Assembly: GCA_964370855.1 (NCBI GenBank)
Contig: CAYJMF010000005.1
Span: 42,365 to 106,364 of the forward strand
Direction: 5' to 3'
Length of the DNA stretch: 64,000 nt
Origin: JAKLKS01 sp964370855
Lineage (GTDB): Bacteria > Planctomycetota > JAJSAM01 > JAKLKS01
Below, in pieces: positions 6,997 to 17,569 of the stretch (positions are counted from its first letter, which is position 1; each line of letters begins with the position of its first letter). The notes below the pieces were generated by a model. The model was not told the origin of the DNA, made no database searches, and saw only the letters and a program-made list of their open reading frames with translations. Position numbers and translations under genes: made by a program.

Positions 6997-9524
6997 GCGC
7001 CACCCCGGAGGTCGGGGTGCAGGAGGACCCTCTTCGAGGGGCGCCCGGCGCCGGCCCCCCGACGGTCATCGACGAGGCGAACCCAGCCGTGTTCTTCGAG
7101 CAGGCGTAGCGCCTGGACGACGGCGCCCTGGGTCGAGAGCCCGCTCCACCCCCGCCGCTGGATGTCCCGGACGGGGGTCCTCGAGTCGACCTGCCCCTCG
7201 CGGAGGCGCCGGAGGAGGTCGTGGGCGGCGTGGGCCTCGCGGTGGACCTCCATCGCGTAGACCCGGCGGGCGTGGATCTCGAGGTAGTCGACGAAGGCGC
7301 CGGCCCGCTGGACCGCGCGGAGGGGGACCGGCCCCGGGTCCTCCCCCGCCGCAGCTGTCTCGGCGAGGTGGAGGAGGAGGGCGAGTGCGGCGATGAGGCT
7401 CCGGTACTTCGCCAGGTGCGCCGCGAATGCCGGAGTCGCGTCGAGGTCCTGGGACCGGAGCCGGACCTCGAGCTCGGCCCGCCATGCGTCGAACATCTCC
7501 TGCGCATCGGGGGCGAACCGGAGGATCGGGATCCCCGTGTCCTCGTCCTTCTCGACGGCGGGGATGACGCCCGCGAGCCGCTCGAACACCTTGAAGGCGG
7601 CCTCCCGGGCGACGGTGTCGGGGTGGCGGTCCACGTTGACGAACGCCCCGAGGTTGCCCGGCCAGACGAGGAGCTGGAGGCGCTGAAGGAGCCCGTCCGC
7701 CCCGGCCCCGGTGCCGGTCGCCTCCTCGATGAAGGAGCGGAGCTTCCCGGGCTGGATGGAGCCGAAGACCGAGAGGCAGAGGGCGGGGACGTGGATGGTC
7801 CCCCGCCCGATGCGGTCCACGACGAAGGAGCCGGTCCCGTTCCAGGACTCGAGGTAGAACTCGCGGTCCCCCTCGCAGCCCGACCGGGTCATGGCCATGA
7901 AGAGCGCCGCCAGTTCGTCGCGGACAAGGCATAGGCCGCGGGGGTTGTCGGCGAGAAGGGCCGCGAGCTTCGCCGTCGTGGCGTCCGCGATGGTGTAGCG
8001 CCGCTCCGGGCGGCAGAGCTCGGAGAGCTTCTCGTCGATGGCGGTGAGCTCCTCCTCGACGCCGGAGATGTCCTTCCCCTGGCGGGTCAGCTGCTTCACC
8101 CGGTCCTTCAGGCCGGCGCGGCGGGCATCGAGGACATCGATGGCCTGCCTGTTGGCCTCCATCCGCTCCTGGTACTCCTTGGCCGCGTTGGCGGCGAGGC
8201 GCCGGGCGAGGCGGGTCCCCTCCGAGGCGGCGGCCGACTTCATCCGCCCGGGGCCGGAGACGATGGCCCCCCAGAGGTTCGGGACCACGGTCCAGTCGTC
8301 CATGCGCTTCGGCCGGATGCCGCAACCCCGGCCGACGATGGCGCCAAGGGACACGAGCCCCGGCATGGCCACGAACTCGAGCGGGACGGAGATCCGCTCG
8401 GCGGCGTCCTCGAGCCAGGGCCGAAGCGCCGACGGGAGGAGGTCCCCGGGAAGCGGCGGCGGCTCCACCTCGAGGGCGGGAAGGGGGCGCGGCGCCGGCC
8501 AGGGCTCCATGTCCTCCTTCGCGCACTGGAGGGCGACTTTCCAGCCGGGAGTGGGCCAGGGATTGTCCGGGTCGCCGTCCCCATCCCGGTGCTGGCCCGG
8601 CTCGAAGAACTCCGTTCTCCCGTCGAGAGCCTTGGCGAAGGTCCTCTCTCGGTAGTCCGGCCGCTCCCACTTCTCCCGGTAGAGCCCGGACCTCCGGAAG
8701 AGCCGGTCCATCTGGTCCCGGTTGCCCCCGCACCAGAAGGCGAGGTGGCTGCAGAGGGCGAGGTCCGCGGCCGAGTCGTCGCCGGCGTAGTCGGCGGTGT
8801 CGCCGTTCCAGAGGCGCTGGAAGGCGCCGCCGTTCCGGGCGGCCTGAGCGCGGCGGAGGACCTCGTCGTCGGCGAGCAGGGCGAGATGGGATGCCGGGGG
8901 CGCCGGCCTGCCCGGGGGCGAGCCCGTCTTGGTCGCCTTCTTGTCCAGGGAGGCGTAGAGCCGGTCGACATCCTCCTGGCGCTCCACCAGACCCGCCGGG
9001 TACTCGGGGAGCCGGCGGCCGGTCACCGTGAAGTAGCGGGAGCGGTCGTAGATCTCGACGCCGGCCTCGGGGTGGGCGCCCTTGGTCTTGACCAGGCGCT
9101 TGCGGCCGCCGCCGGAGAGGACGCCCCGGACGAGGGCATGGATGCCGGTCCCGGAGGGGCTCAGCTCCGAGTAGCTGTGGAGGGAGTCGAGGATCGACCG
9201 GGCCCACGGGGCGATGGCGCCGGAGTCGGCGTCACGGCAGTGGTCGAGGTCGACCCCGACGACGCCCTCGCCGTTGAACACGAACCCCACGCCGGTGAAC
9301 TTCCCGCCCGAATGCGCCGCCAGGGCCTCCTCCAGCGTGCCCCAGGTAGCGGAGTCCGTGGACTTCGCGTGGCTCCCCGAGGTCGCGTACGGGACCTTGG
9401 TCGGCTTCTTCCCCTTCTCGCGCTCCTCGAGCTTCCAGAGGACCCACTGGCGGAGGGCCCGGAGTTCGGCGGGGAAGTGGACGCGGACCTGGGCGGGGTC
9501 GAGGGGGAGGTCGGATGCCCTCAC
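6993..9524 (-). CDS. DUF3987 protein with N-terminal primase-polymerase-like domain
   Basis: An 843-residue replication-type protein of phages and mobile elements. Residues 1-200 resemble the bifunctional DNA primase/polymerase or NrS-1 type N-terminal module (QWVLWKLEEREKGKKPTKVPY, VVGVDLDHCRD, SPSGTGIHALVRG, GVEIYDRSRYFTVTG): acidic residues in VDLDH and the SGTGIH segment match archaeo-eukaryotic-primase-like cores. From about residue 370 the protein matches DUF3987, a divergent helicase-like domain (WGAIVSGPGRMKS in the P-loop position, LVRDELAALF as Walker B). The P-loop lacks the usual GKT, so ATPase activity is uncertain. Its ATG overlaps the stop of the HTH gene at 9521-9524. It is the likely replication initiator of the element. 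Confidence 0.85.
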   Translation of the reverse strand: MRASDLPLDPAQVRVHFPAELRALRQWVLWKLEEREKGKKPTKVPYATSGSHAKSTDSATWGTLEEALAAHSGGKFTGVGFVFNGEGVVGVDLDHCRDADSGAIAPWARSILDSLHSYSELSPSGTGIHALVRGVLSGGGRKRLVKTKGAHPEAGVEIYDRSRYFTVTGRRLPEYPAGLVERQEDVDRLYASLDKKATKTGSPPGRPAPPASHLALLADDEVLRRAQAARNGGAFQRLWNGDTADYAGDDSAADLALCSHLAFWCGGNRDQMDRLFRRSGLYREKWERPDYRERTFAKALDGRTEFFEPGQHRDGDGDPDNPWPTPGWKVALQCAKEDMEPWPAPRPLPALEVEPPPLPGDLLPSALRPWLEDAAERISVPLEFVAMPGLVSLGAIVGRGCGIRPKRMDDWTVVPNLWGAIVSGPGRMKSAAASEGTRLARRLAANAAKEYQERMEANRQAIDVLDARRAGLKDRVKQLTRQGKDISGVEEELTAIDEKLSELCRPERRYTIADATTAKLAALLADNPRGLCLVRDELAALFMAMTRSGCEGDREFYLESWNGTGSFVVDRIGRGTIHVPALCLSVFGSIQPGKLRSFIEEATGTGAGADGLLQRLQLLVWPGNLGAFVNVDRHPDTVAREAAFKVFERLAGVIPAVEKDEDTGIPILRFAPDAQEMFDAWRAELEVRLRSQDLDATPAFAAHLAKYRSLIAALALLLHLAETAAAGEDPGPVPLRAVQRAGAFVDYLEIHARRVYAMEVHREAHAAHDLLRRLREGQVDSRTPVRDIQRRGWSGLSTQGAVVQALRLLEEHGWVRLVDDRRGAGAGRPSKRVLLHPDLRGGA

Positions 9525-9715
9525 GCCGGCCCCTTCCGGGGGTAGGGGGCATCAAGGGCGAGGACCACGTCCCTCGGATCGATGAGGATCCGCCCGCCGG
9601 GGGTCCGCACGGCATGGAGGCGCCGCTGGCGGATCCACTTGCGGATCGTGGACGGCTCGCAACGAAGCCGGGTGGCGGCCTCGGAGACGGTCAGGTAGGG
9701 GGTTTCGGGCTCCAC
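9521..9715 (-). CDS. Small excisionase/AlpA-type HTH protein
   Basis: A 64-residue HTH protein: YLTVSEAATRLRCEPSTIRKW forms the helix-turn-helix and AVRTPGGRILIDPRDV the wing. It is the second excisionase-like protein of the element, and its ATGA overlap with the DUF3987 gene suggests a regulator or loader of the replication module rather than the recombination directionality factor, which is probably the 5358-5651 gene. Confidence 0.8.
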   Translation of the reverse strand: MEPETPYLTVSEAATRLRCEPSTIRKWIRQRRLHAVRTPGGRILIDPRDVVLALDAPYPRKGPA

Positions 9716-9806
9716 GCCCGAACGGTACGAGGTTCAGGAGCGGCGTGCGGTGCTGCGCCGGTTCCTACCGGGTTCTCCCGGTTCCCGCCGGGTTCGGGGC
9801 GTCCGG

Positions 9807-10469
9807 CTACTCCTTCGGCTGCCTCCGGCGTCGCGGGGCGCCGATGACCTGGGCCTTGGCGTGGGTGGCGAACTCGCCGTTGTCCGCCCGCAGGAGGCCT
9901 TCCTGCGCCTTCTTCGCGATCGCATCGGCGGCCGCGCGGGCCACACCGGGCGTCCTCGAGTAGCACTCACCGACCCACTCGACCGCCAGCCGGTAGTAGC
10001 CCCTCCGCCCCGCAGGGCGTCCGGAACCGCCCTTGGCCAGGACGCTCAAGGGGTCGGCCGCCGGGGCTCCCCTCGCCCGGTCCCGCAGCGTGTCCCCGTG
10101 GGCGATGCCCGTCGCCTCGCGGAGGAGCTTCACCGCGTCCCGCCGGGAGATGACCGGCCCGCGGAAGTCGGGCTGCCCTGGCATCGCATGGGTGAGGCCG
10201 GGATCCCGGCGCGCGGGAGGACTCGGAGCGCCGACGATCATTCTGCCCGCCGGCACTTGCGATGTCAGGTAGGGCTGCAGGCCCACGCGCTTGAAGTGGG
10301 CGGCGTTCTTCGCGATCGCGTCGAACTCCCGTGCCTTCTTCCGGATCACCCCGAGCGCCCGGGCGGCCGCCTCCGGCGGCACCGGGGAGTCGGCCCGGAT
10401 CAGGTTCTCCAGTTGTGCGGCCAGCGGAGTGGCTGCCGGCGCGCCCGCGTTCGCCTTCGAGCGAGACAT
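9807..10469 (-). CDS. Unknown basic protein, first gene of the leftward run
   Basis: A 220-residue protein rich in Ala, Arg and Gly with a helical pattern (AAQLENLIRADSPVPPEAAARAL, broken here at the family-unknown core) and a C-terminal GGYYRLAVEWVGE-like aromatic patch followed by a basic tail (PRRRRQPKE). I do not recognise a family. The ATG at 10469 has GGGGAGGT 7 nt upstream, which fixes the start well inside a longer open frame. It is the promoter-proximal gene of the leftward run and lies opposite the rightward small genes, a position often held by regulators. Confidence 0.6.
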   Translation of the reverse strand: MSRSKANAGAPAATPLAAQLENLIRADSPVPPEAAARALGVIRKKAREFDAIAKNAAHFKRVGLQPYLTSQVPAGRMIVGAPSPPARRDPGLTHAMPGQPDFRGPVISRRDAVKLLREATGIAHGDTLRDRARGAPAADPLSVLAKGGSGRPAGRRGYYRLAVEWVGECYSRTPGVARAAADAIAKKAQEGLLRADNGEFATHAKAQVIGAPRRRRQPKE

Positions 10470-10794
10470 GGGGTGGACCTCCCCAGGTTGAGGCGGGGCG
10501 GGCCGGCCGGGTCCAACGGTCAGCCCCTCCCCGCACGTCGGCGGCCGTCGCCGCCGGGGGGAGTGTGCCACCCCTGGGGGACACCGAGGGGGCGGCCCGG
10601 GGAGAATCCGTCGGCCCACCTCCCCGGGACGCGGCCTCCCCCCGTCCGGGACCCCCTCCCTAGCAACACGCGAGCGGCGCTTCCGGCCCCTTCAGGAGAA
10701 CGAACTTGATGTCTCCCCCGGCCCTCGGACTCATGTCCAGCGGTCCAGGAGGTCCCGATGGTCGGGCCCCGTACGGACCGGAACGGAGGATGAG
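10470..10794. other. Divergent intergenic region of the integrative element
   Basis: 325 bases between the leftward (replication/integration) and rightward (small genes) runs. Promoters for both must lie here or nearby, and it is the natural place for an operator or a replication origin of the element. I found no repeat array, tRNA or clear -35/-10 pair. Confidence 0.4.
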
Positions 10795-11022
10795 GTGCCA
10801 AAGCCCACGGAGTGGGAGAAGCGGGAGGCGGACGCCATCCGCCAGGAGTACGCCGCGCTGGCGGGCGCCACCCTCGTCGAGGTCCGTCCGGGCCGGATGT
10901 GCGACGCCCGGGTGGTGGCCGAGGTGGAGGTCCGGACGCGCGCCGGACAGCGGGTGGTCCTGCAGGCCTGGCAGGACCCCGAGGGGAACGGGCCGGGCCA
11001 CCTCTGCATCACGGAGGCCTGA
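10795..11022 (+). CDS. Small protein of unknown function (GTG start)
   Basis: A 75-residue acidic/basic mixed protein (helical N-terminus, then EVRPGRMCDARVVAEVEV and a beta-like VVLQAW segment). The GTG start at 10795 is supported by GGAGG at 10786-10790. A competing ATG at 10790 is in another frame. The next gene begins 2 nt after its stop, so the two are coupled. No family is recognised. It is the first gene of the rightward run of the element. Confidence 0.6.
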   Translation: MPKPTEWEKREADAIRQEYAALAGATLVEVRPGRMCDARVVAEVEVRTRAGQRVVLQAWQDPEGNGPGHLCITEA

Positions 11023-11024
11023 CC

Positions 11025-11204
11025 TTGGCCTGCCCGCAGCTCGAACGGTTCGAGGTGTACGTCCGGGTCGGCGTGGACGGCGAGACCCTCTCGATGCGGG
11101 TCCCCGACCTCCACGCAACGGACGGGAAGGACGCGCTTCGCTGCGCTCGTGCCCTCTACGGGGACCTCGCCGAGGTCCGGGGCATCGAGGCGGTGAAGGC
11201 GTGA
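11025..11204 (+). CDS. Very small protein, TTG start, coupled to the preceding gene
   Basis: This 59-residue protein begins with TTG at 11025, with GGAGG at 11014-11018 inside the end of the previous gene. It reads as a compact beta-alpha protein (RFEVYVRVGVDGETLSMRV, then a helix KDALRCARALYGDL). No family is recognised. The unusual start, the strong site and the clean protein-like composition support a genuine gene. A longer frame reaches upstream but overlaps the preceding gene completely. Confidence 0.55.
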   Translation: MACPQLERFEVYVRVGVDGETLSMRVPDLHATDGKDALRCARALYGDLAEVRGIEAVKA

Positions 11205-11254
11205 CGACGGCGGTTCCGACGTCCCGGGCAGAAGCCCGGAAAGGAGACGCAATC

Positions 11255-11839
11255 ATGGCGAAGAAGAAGGCGACGAAGAAGGACGCGACCCTGGCAGAGG
11301 GGGAGGGCCCCGCGCTGACCGCGACGGAGACGAAGGGGAAGGCGACGAAGGGGAAGAAGCCGAAGGCGGCGAAGCGGACGAAGGCGCCCGCGAAGGGCGC
11401 CGCCCCCCAGGTGGACTTCGAGGCGATGCGGAAGCCGGTGGACGCGGCCAAGACGGCGCTGGCGGTCGCCGAGGCCGAGGCGCACGAGATGACGGAGAAG
11501 GCCCGGGCGCTGGTCTCGGGGGCGAAGGACGCCTACCGGGCGGTGGTCGCGCCCTACCGCGAGGCCTGCCGGCGGGCCAGGGTCCCCTGCGAGTTCGAGG
11601 GGGGGCGCGGGACGAACGTCTCCGGGAAGGTCTCCTTCGAGGTCGAGAAGGTGGCGAAGGGGGTCCGGGTCCAGGTCAAGGGGAAGCCCGAGACCGAGGA
11701 GGTGATCCCGATGGACGCCCTCAAGGAGTCCATCAACAAGGCGGCCTACGCGTTCACCGACAAGCACGTCGGCCCCCGCGAGGTGGTCGGGAACAAGGGG
11801 GGGAGCCTCAGCAACCGCCTCCGGGCGGTCATCCGGTGA
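11255..11839 (+). CDS. Lysine-rich, probably nucleic-acid-binding protein
   Basis: A 194-residue protein. The first 55 residues are a Lys/Ala/Thr-rich tail (MAKKKATKKDATLAEG, then KGKKPKAAKRTKAPAKG) like histone H1-type or HU-type extensions. A helical, possibly coiled-coil region follows (AAKTALAVAEAEAHEMTEKA), then a beta-rich C-terminal domain (GKVSFEVEKVAKGVRVQVKG). I do not recognise the C-terminal domain. The ATG at 11255 has a near-perfect AAAGGAG site. The stop overlaps the GTG of the DUF5049 gene by 4 nt. Binding of DNA or RNA is inferred only from the tail. Confidence 0.7.
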   Translation: MAKKKATKKDATLAEGEGPALTATETKGKATKGKKPKAAKRTKAPAKGAAPQVDFEAMRKPVDAAKTALAVAEAEAHEMTEKARALVSGAKDAYRAVVAPYREACRRARVPCEFEGGRGTNVSGKVSFEVEKVAKGVRVQVKGKPETEEVIPMDALKESINKAAYAFTDKHVGPREVVGNKGGSLSNRLRAVIR

Positions 11840-12093
11840 CCCGGGTGGACGACGAGGGCGCAGGGGAGGGCGGAGTGACGGGCCCCGTCCTCGTCCCGCA
11901 GGAGGTCTTCGAGGGCATCGAGGCGATCCGGCAATCGGGACTCACGAACATGCTGGACCGCCCGATGGTGGCCCAACTCGCGGCCGAGATGGGCTACCCG
12001 GAGACCTCTCGGTGGGTCCAGCGCCACCGGGACCTCTACGCGAGGGCCATCTTCCACGGGCTCAAGGTCGAGAAGGAAGGAGGGGAAGCATGA
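11836..12093 (+). CDS. DUF5049-like small phage-type protein
   Basis: An 85-residue protein whose core FEGIEAIRQSGLTNMLDR followed by an Ala/Tyr/Trp segment matches the DUF5049 pattern (IRxSGxTNMFDR), a small family found mainly in phages and prophages. Function unknown. The GTG start overlaps the preceding stop (GTGA). The next gene overlaps its end in ATGA fashion. Presence of this family supports a phage-related origin for the element. Confidence 0.75.
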   Translation: MTRVDDEGAGEGGVTGPVLVPQEVFEGIEAIRQSGLTNMLDRPMVAQLAAEMGYPETSRWVQRHRDLYARAIFHGLKVEKEGGEA

Positions 12094-12362
12094 AGCCGAC
12101 CGCATCCGGGGCCTGGGAGAGGTTCATCGTGGTCCACGACCCGGGCCCCCGCAGCGAGGTCGGGGACATCTGCTTCGAGACGGACCTGGCTGGCCTCGCC
12201 GCCCAGGTCCGCGGCGGCTTCGACCCCGAGGGCCGCCACACCAACGCCGTCGTCTACACCGACCCGGCCGCCGCCCGGGGGGACGCCGAGGCCCGCATCC
12301 GGGCCCGGCGGGTCTACGATGCGGAGCTCCGCGCGGCGCGGGAGGGTGGGCCGACCGCCTGA
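12090..12362 (+). CDS. Small protein of unknown function, last gene of the element
   Basis: A 90-residue protein (WERFIVVHDPGPRSEVGDICF, then TDLAGLAAQVRG and an Arg-rich helix at the C-terminus). No family recognised. The ATG overlaps the DUF5049 stop (ATGA) and is preceded by GGAAGGAGGGG. A strong hairpin follows 25 bases after its stop, so this is the end of the rightward operon. Confidence 0.6.
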   Translation: MKPTASGAWERFIVVHDPGPRSEVGDICFETDLAGLAAQVRGGFDPEGRHTNAVVYTDPAAARGDAEARIRARRVYDAELRAAREGGPTA

Positions 12363-12386
12363 TGTAGACCCTCCCTGACGCACACG

Positions 12387-12416
12387 CCGCCGCGACCCCC
12401 TCCGGGCGCGGCGGCC
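12387..12416 (+). terminator. GC-rich hairpin after the rightward operon
   Basis: GCCGCCGCG (12387-12395) pairs perfectly with CGCGGCGGC (12408-12416) across a 12-nt loop. There is no T-run, as is common for terminators in very GC-rich genomes. It lies 25 bases after the last stop and could also serve the convergent ankyrin gene. Confidence 0.55.
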
Positions 12417-12463
12417 TCACTTGGTCCATCTCCTCAGGGATGCGATTCCCCGAGACCGTTCCC

Positions 12464-13765
12464 CTACGGCCCGCCTCTCCGACGGCGACGGGAGCCCAGG
12501 TACTTCCGCGCTGCAGCGCGGACGCTGCTGGAGGCCGTCTCGAGCGCCGCGACCTTCTCGATGGCCTGCTTCGGAATCCGCAACTCCTTTGAGAACTCGA
12601 TGAGCTTGGGCGACTGGATGATTTGCAGGAACACCGACTCCTTCACCTTGGCCGGGTCTTGGAGTATCTGGACGAGGTCACGCCCCAGGAACCCGCTGTG
12701 CTTCCTGAGATGGGCCTGAAGTTGACGACGAGAACTGTCCGGGATGGAGGTCAGCCTGCCACCTCGCTCCAGGACCCTCTTGAAGAGGCCCTCGGGATTC
12801 GCACGCAGGTAGGACAGGTCGAACCCCAGACCGGCCAACGCTCGGTGAGCGACCGCTTCCGGATTGCGCGGTGGCTCCAGGTCAAACAGGAAGTCGTACA
12901 CGTCCGGCCGATCGACGACTTCGTAGAGCCTCTGGAAGTGGGGACTGTCGGCACGAAGTTTCATCGCTTCCAGTAGCTGCAGGCGTCCTCGCGAGACCGC
13001 CAGGCCAGCGGCACATCGGTACGGAGACCACCGATGCCTATCGGCCCCTTCCGCGCCTTCGCACTCCTCGTCGTCGTCATCCTCGTCGTCGGGGTCGGGA
13101 ACACAGGCGAAGGGCTCGGCTCCTGCCCACCGGCACAGGGCAACGGCCGCCTCCCCTCCCTCGTCCCGGAACATGAGTCCCTCGACCGCGAGACAGAGAC
13201 CGTGGTTGAGGGCCAGTTGGAGGGCAGGGTCCTCCTTGGCGAATCGCTTGAAGAACCCGTACAGCGGCTTGTTGGTCGGGGTATAGGCGAGCTCCTCTGC
13301 GAAGGCCCGGCCCCGGGAGAGGTCCACCCCCAACCGCCAGAATCTCTCCACGAGCGCCGCATCATAGGACGAGACAACCTCGGAGGGGTCGGCGGCGTTC
13401 GGGTCCGCCCCCCAAGTGAGGAGGAGTTCCACGAGGTCCCTCCGGTGGCACTTCAGTGCTTCGTCCAGAGGGTTGAAGCGTTCGAGGTCAAGCTGGTACC
13501 CGTTGCAGAGGAGAAGGTGGACCACGTCGTGCTGCCCCGTCTGGATGGCCGCCTGCAGGGGACTGGTCGGCGATCGCCGCCGATCGGCCGGGTACCTGAA
13601 CTGGATTGGCTCCCCGCCCTTGATCCACTTCTCCACTTCGTAGACCCGCCCCCCGTTGATGGCCGCGACGAGAGGCCCGACACCCTCCATTGTCTCGGCG
13701 ATTGCGCCCGCATTGGCGGCGGGCGGTACCGGATGATCGCGAGGGTCAACAAACGTCGCTCCCAT
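12464..13765 (-). CDS. Ankyrin-repeat protein
   Basis: A 433-residue protein. Recognisable ankyrin repeats lie between about residues 30 and 150: SPLQAAIQTGQHDVVHLLL, then FNPLDEALKCHRRDLVELLL with WGADPNA. More degenerate helical repeats follow, interrupted by an acidic run (DPDDEDDDDEE). There is no signal peptide, so it should be cytoplasmic. Ankyrin proteins bind other proteins, and the partner cannot be read from sequence. The ATG at 13765 has GGAGG 6 nt upstream. Earlier in-frame codons would add a 36-residue low-quality leader. It is divergent from the DUF4258/GT-rSAM operon and may share its promoter region. Confidence 0.8.
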   Translation of the reverse strand: MGATFVDPRDHPVPPAANAGAIAETMEGVGPLVAAINGGRVYEVEKWIKGGEPIQFRYPADRRRSPTSPLQAAIQTGQHDVVHLLLCNGYQLDLERFNPLDEALKCHRRDLVELLLTWGADPNAADPSEVVSSYDAALVERFWRLGVDLSRGRAFAEELAYTPTNKPLYGFFKRFAKEDPALQLALNHGLCLAVEGLMFRDEGGEAAVALCRWAGAEPFACVPDPDDEDDDDEECEGAEGADRHRWSPYRCAAGLAVSRGRLQLLEAMKLRADSPHFQRLYEVVDRPDVYDFLFDLEPPRNPEAVAHRALAGLGFDLSYLRANPEGLFKRVLERGGRLTSIPDSSRRQLQAHLRKHSGFLGRDLVQILQDPAKVKESVFLQIIQSPKLIEFSKELRIPKQAIEKVAALETASSSVRAAARKYLGSRRRRRGGP

Positions 13766-14127
13766 GAATCGCCTCCGGGTCGGGTGCGTGAAGACGCCGC
13801 TCTCCATCATCCTGCCACGGGGCCCCTTCCCCGGTCGCTCCACCCCTTCCAGCGAGGCCAGATTTCGGTCCACCCAGAATCTGATTGACAGGCAGCCCCG
13901 CGGAGGAGATCTTCGTCTTTGCGTAGCTACCCCTCTTTACCTTCCTCTTCGGGTCAGGATCGTCCGCGGCCGAGGCCGCGGGTGAGGACGTAGCGCGCAG
14001 CGGAGACCCGGTGTAGCAGCCAGTTCAGACGGCATCGGCGCGACGAGCGCCTGCCTTGCTCCAGGCAACCTCCGAGACCCGAGGAGGGGATGCATGTCGG
14101 CTCTGGCTCGAACGCAAGGAGCGCCAC
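13766..14127. other. Divergent intergenic region with a GC hairpin
   Basis: About 360 bases between the ankyrin gene and the DUF4258 operon. A perfect 8-base inverted repeat CCGCGGCC / GGCCGCGG with a GA spacer (13965-13982) is present. This spacing is too tight for a simple terminator and could be an operator. Promoters for both directions should be here; I found no convincing hexamer pair. Confidence 0.4.
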
Positions 14128-14480
14128 ATGCACTCTTCCTCATCCTCACGGGGATACCCCGCCGTGCCCACGGGCCCCCTCGTTGGCCCCCCCGGCCACC
14201 TCGCCAGCACCGCCCCTGACCTCCTTCTCTCGGTCCACGCCCTCGAGCGGTGCGCGGAAAGGGGTGTGAGCCAGGCCGACCTGGCGGTGGTCGCGGCCCG
14301 CCCCACCTTCCTGACCCCGCAGGCAGACGGCACGGTCAGGGTCTCCGCAGTGGTCTCAGGCACTCACGCCCGGTGGTGGGTCGAGGCCATCGTCTGGGCG
14401 GCATCGGCCTCGCACTGGTTCGTACTCACGGTCTGGAGGTCGGGACTCCGGGCTCCCAAGGCTCGCGGAAGGAGGGCAGC

Positions 14481-14484
<4 letters not shown>
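14128..14484 (+). CDS. DUF4258-like small protein (RelE/BrnT-type fold candidate)
   Basis: A 118-residue protein. Its C-terminal 75 residues match the DUF4258 pattern: SVHALERCAERGVSQADLAVV, a beta strand with TVRVSAVVSG and a final VLTVW strand. DUF4258 proteins are small, sometimes treated as toxin-like (RelE/BrnT-related), sometimes as accessory proteins in biosynthetic gene sets. The ATG at 14128 has AAGGAG 7 nt upstream. The stop overlaps the GT-rSAM start (ATGA), so it is the first cistron of the five-gene operon. A matching antitoxin is not seen. Confidence 0.6.
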
Positions 14485-16828
<2,344 letters not shown>

Positions 16829-16832
<4 letters not shown>

Positions 16833-17569
16833 ACTGGTCCTCCATCGCGATCGCTTCTGACGGGACCCACCATCTCGTCGAAGGGAAGCGCCTCTACGCC
16901 GAGAGCTTCGACGAGGTCCTGAAGTTCCATCCCCCCGGGTTGGCGGCGGTTCTCCGCGGTGGGCAGGCATGGCACATCGACCCGGAGGGAAGCCCCGCCT
17001 ACGAGCGGCGGTTCCGTCGCACCTTCGGGTTCTACGAGAACCGGGCCACGGTCGTGGACGCCGACGGATGGCATCACATCGAGCCCTCGGGGGAGGCTGT
17101 CTCCGCAGGGCGGTTCTCCTGGTGCGGGAACTTCCAGGGAGGCCGCTGCGCCGTGCGTGATACGGCGGGACGCTATTTCCACATCGACCTCCAGGGGCGT
17201 CCGCCCTATTCCGAGCGATGGAGGTACGCCGGCGACTTCCGGGACGGCATTGCGGTGGTCCAGGGGGAGGACGGTCGGTCCACCCACATCGACGCTTCGG
17301 GGCGCCTGCTCCACGGTCGGTGGTTCCTGGATCTCGACGTCTTCCACAAGGGGTTCGCCCGGGCGAGGGACGAGGGCGGATGGACGCATGTGACCCGCAC
17401 AGGAGCCCCTGCCTACGCGCGTCGCTTCGCTGCCGTGGAGCCGTTCTACAACGGGCAGGCACGCGTGGAGCGCACTGACGGCGGACTCGAGATCATCGAC
17501 GAGGGAGCCGACTCCATCGTGGAGCTTCGCCCTGCCCTGCCCTCCCTCTCTCGTGGAGGTGCCCGATGA
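16829..17569 (+). CDS. WG-repeat protein
   Basis: A 246-residue protein built from about six repeats of 36-37 residues, each with an aromatic-HID/HIE motif, a Gly turn, a Tyr/Arg/Phe strand and a Gly-x-Ala-x-Val strand (for example WHIDPEGSPAYERRF, YFHIDLQGRPPYSERW, STHIDASGRLLHGRW). These are WG repeats, which form beta-meander solenoids and act as binding platforms. There is no signal peptide, so it is cytoplasmic. Its ATG overlaps the GT-rSAM stop and its stop overlaps the phosphatase start, so it is co-translated with both enzymes. A scaffold or substrate-binding role in the operon is inferred. Confidence 0.88.

Larger units (their letters stand above)
4002..12416. mobile_element. Small integrative element (integrase, excisionase, primase; no virion genes)
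   Basis: The limits are approximate. A minus-strand run (10469 to 4108) carries an unknown basic protein, an HTH protein, a DUF3987 primase/helicase-like protein, two Cys-containing small proteins, an excisionase-like HTH and a tyrosine integrase. A plus-strand run (10795-12362) carries five small genes including a DUF5049 protein, a family common in phages. Nearly all genes are coupled by short overlaps or have strong GGAGG sites. No capsid, portal, terminase, tail, relaxase or type IV secretion gene is present, so this looks like a phage satellite or a mobilisable integrative element. I could not define attachment sites. A 10-base repeat ACCCGGGTAG occurs at 4001-4010 and 4079-4088, but only at the left end. 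Confidence 0.6.

Noticed and set aside
10709..11254. Plus-strand ORF upstream of the lysine-rich gene in the same frame
   Set aside because: The extension overlaps two better small genes and reads as Arg/Pro/Ser-rich shadow; the AAAGGAG site fixes the start at 11255.
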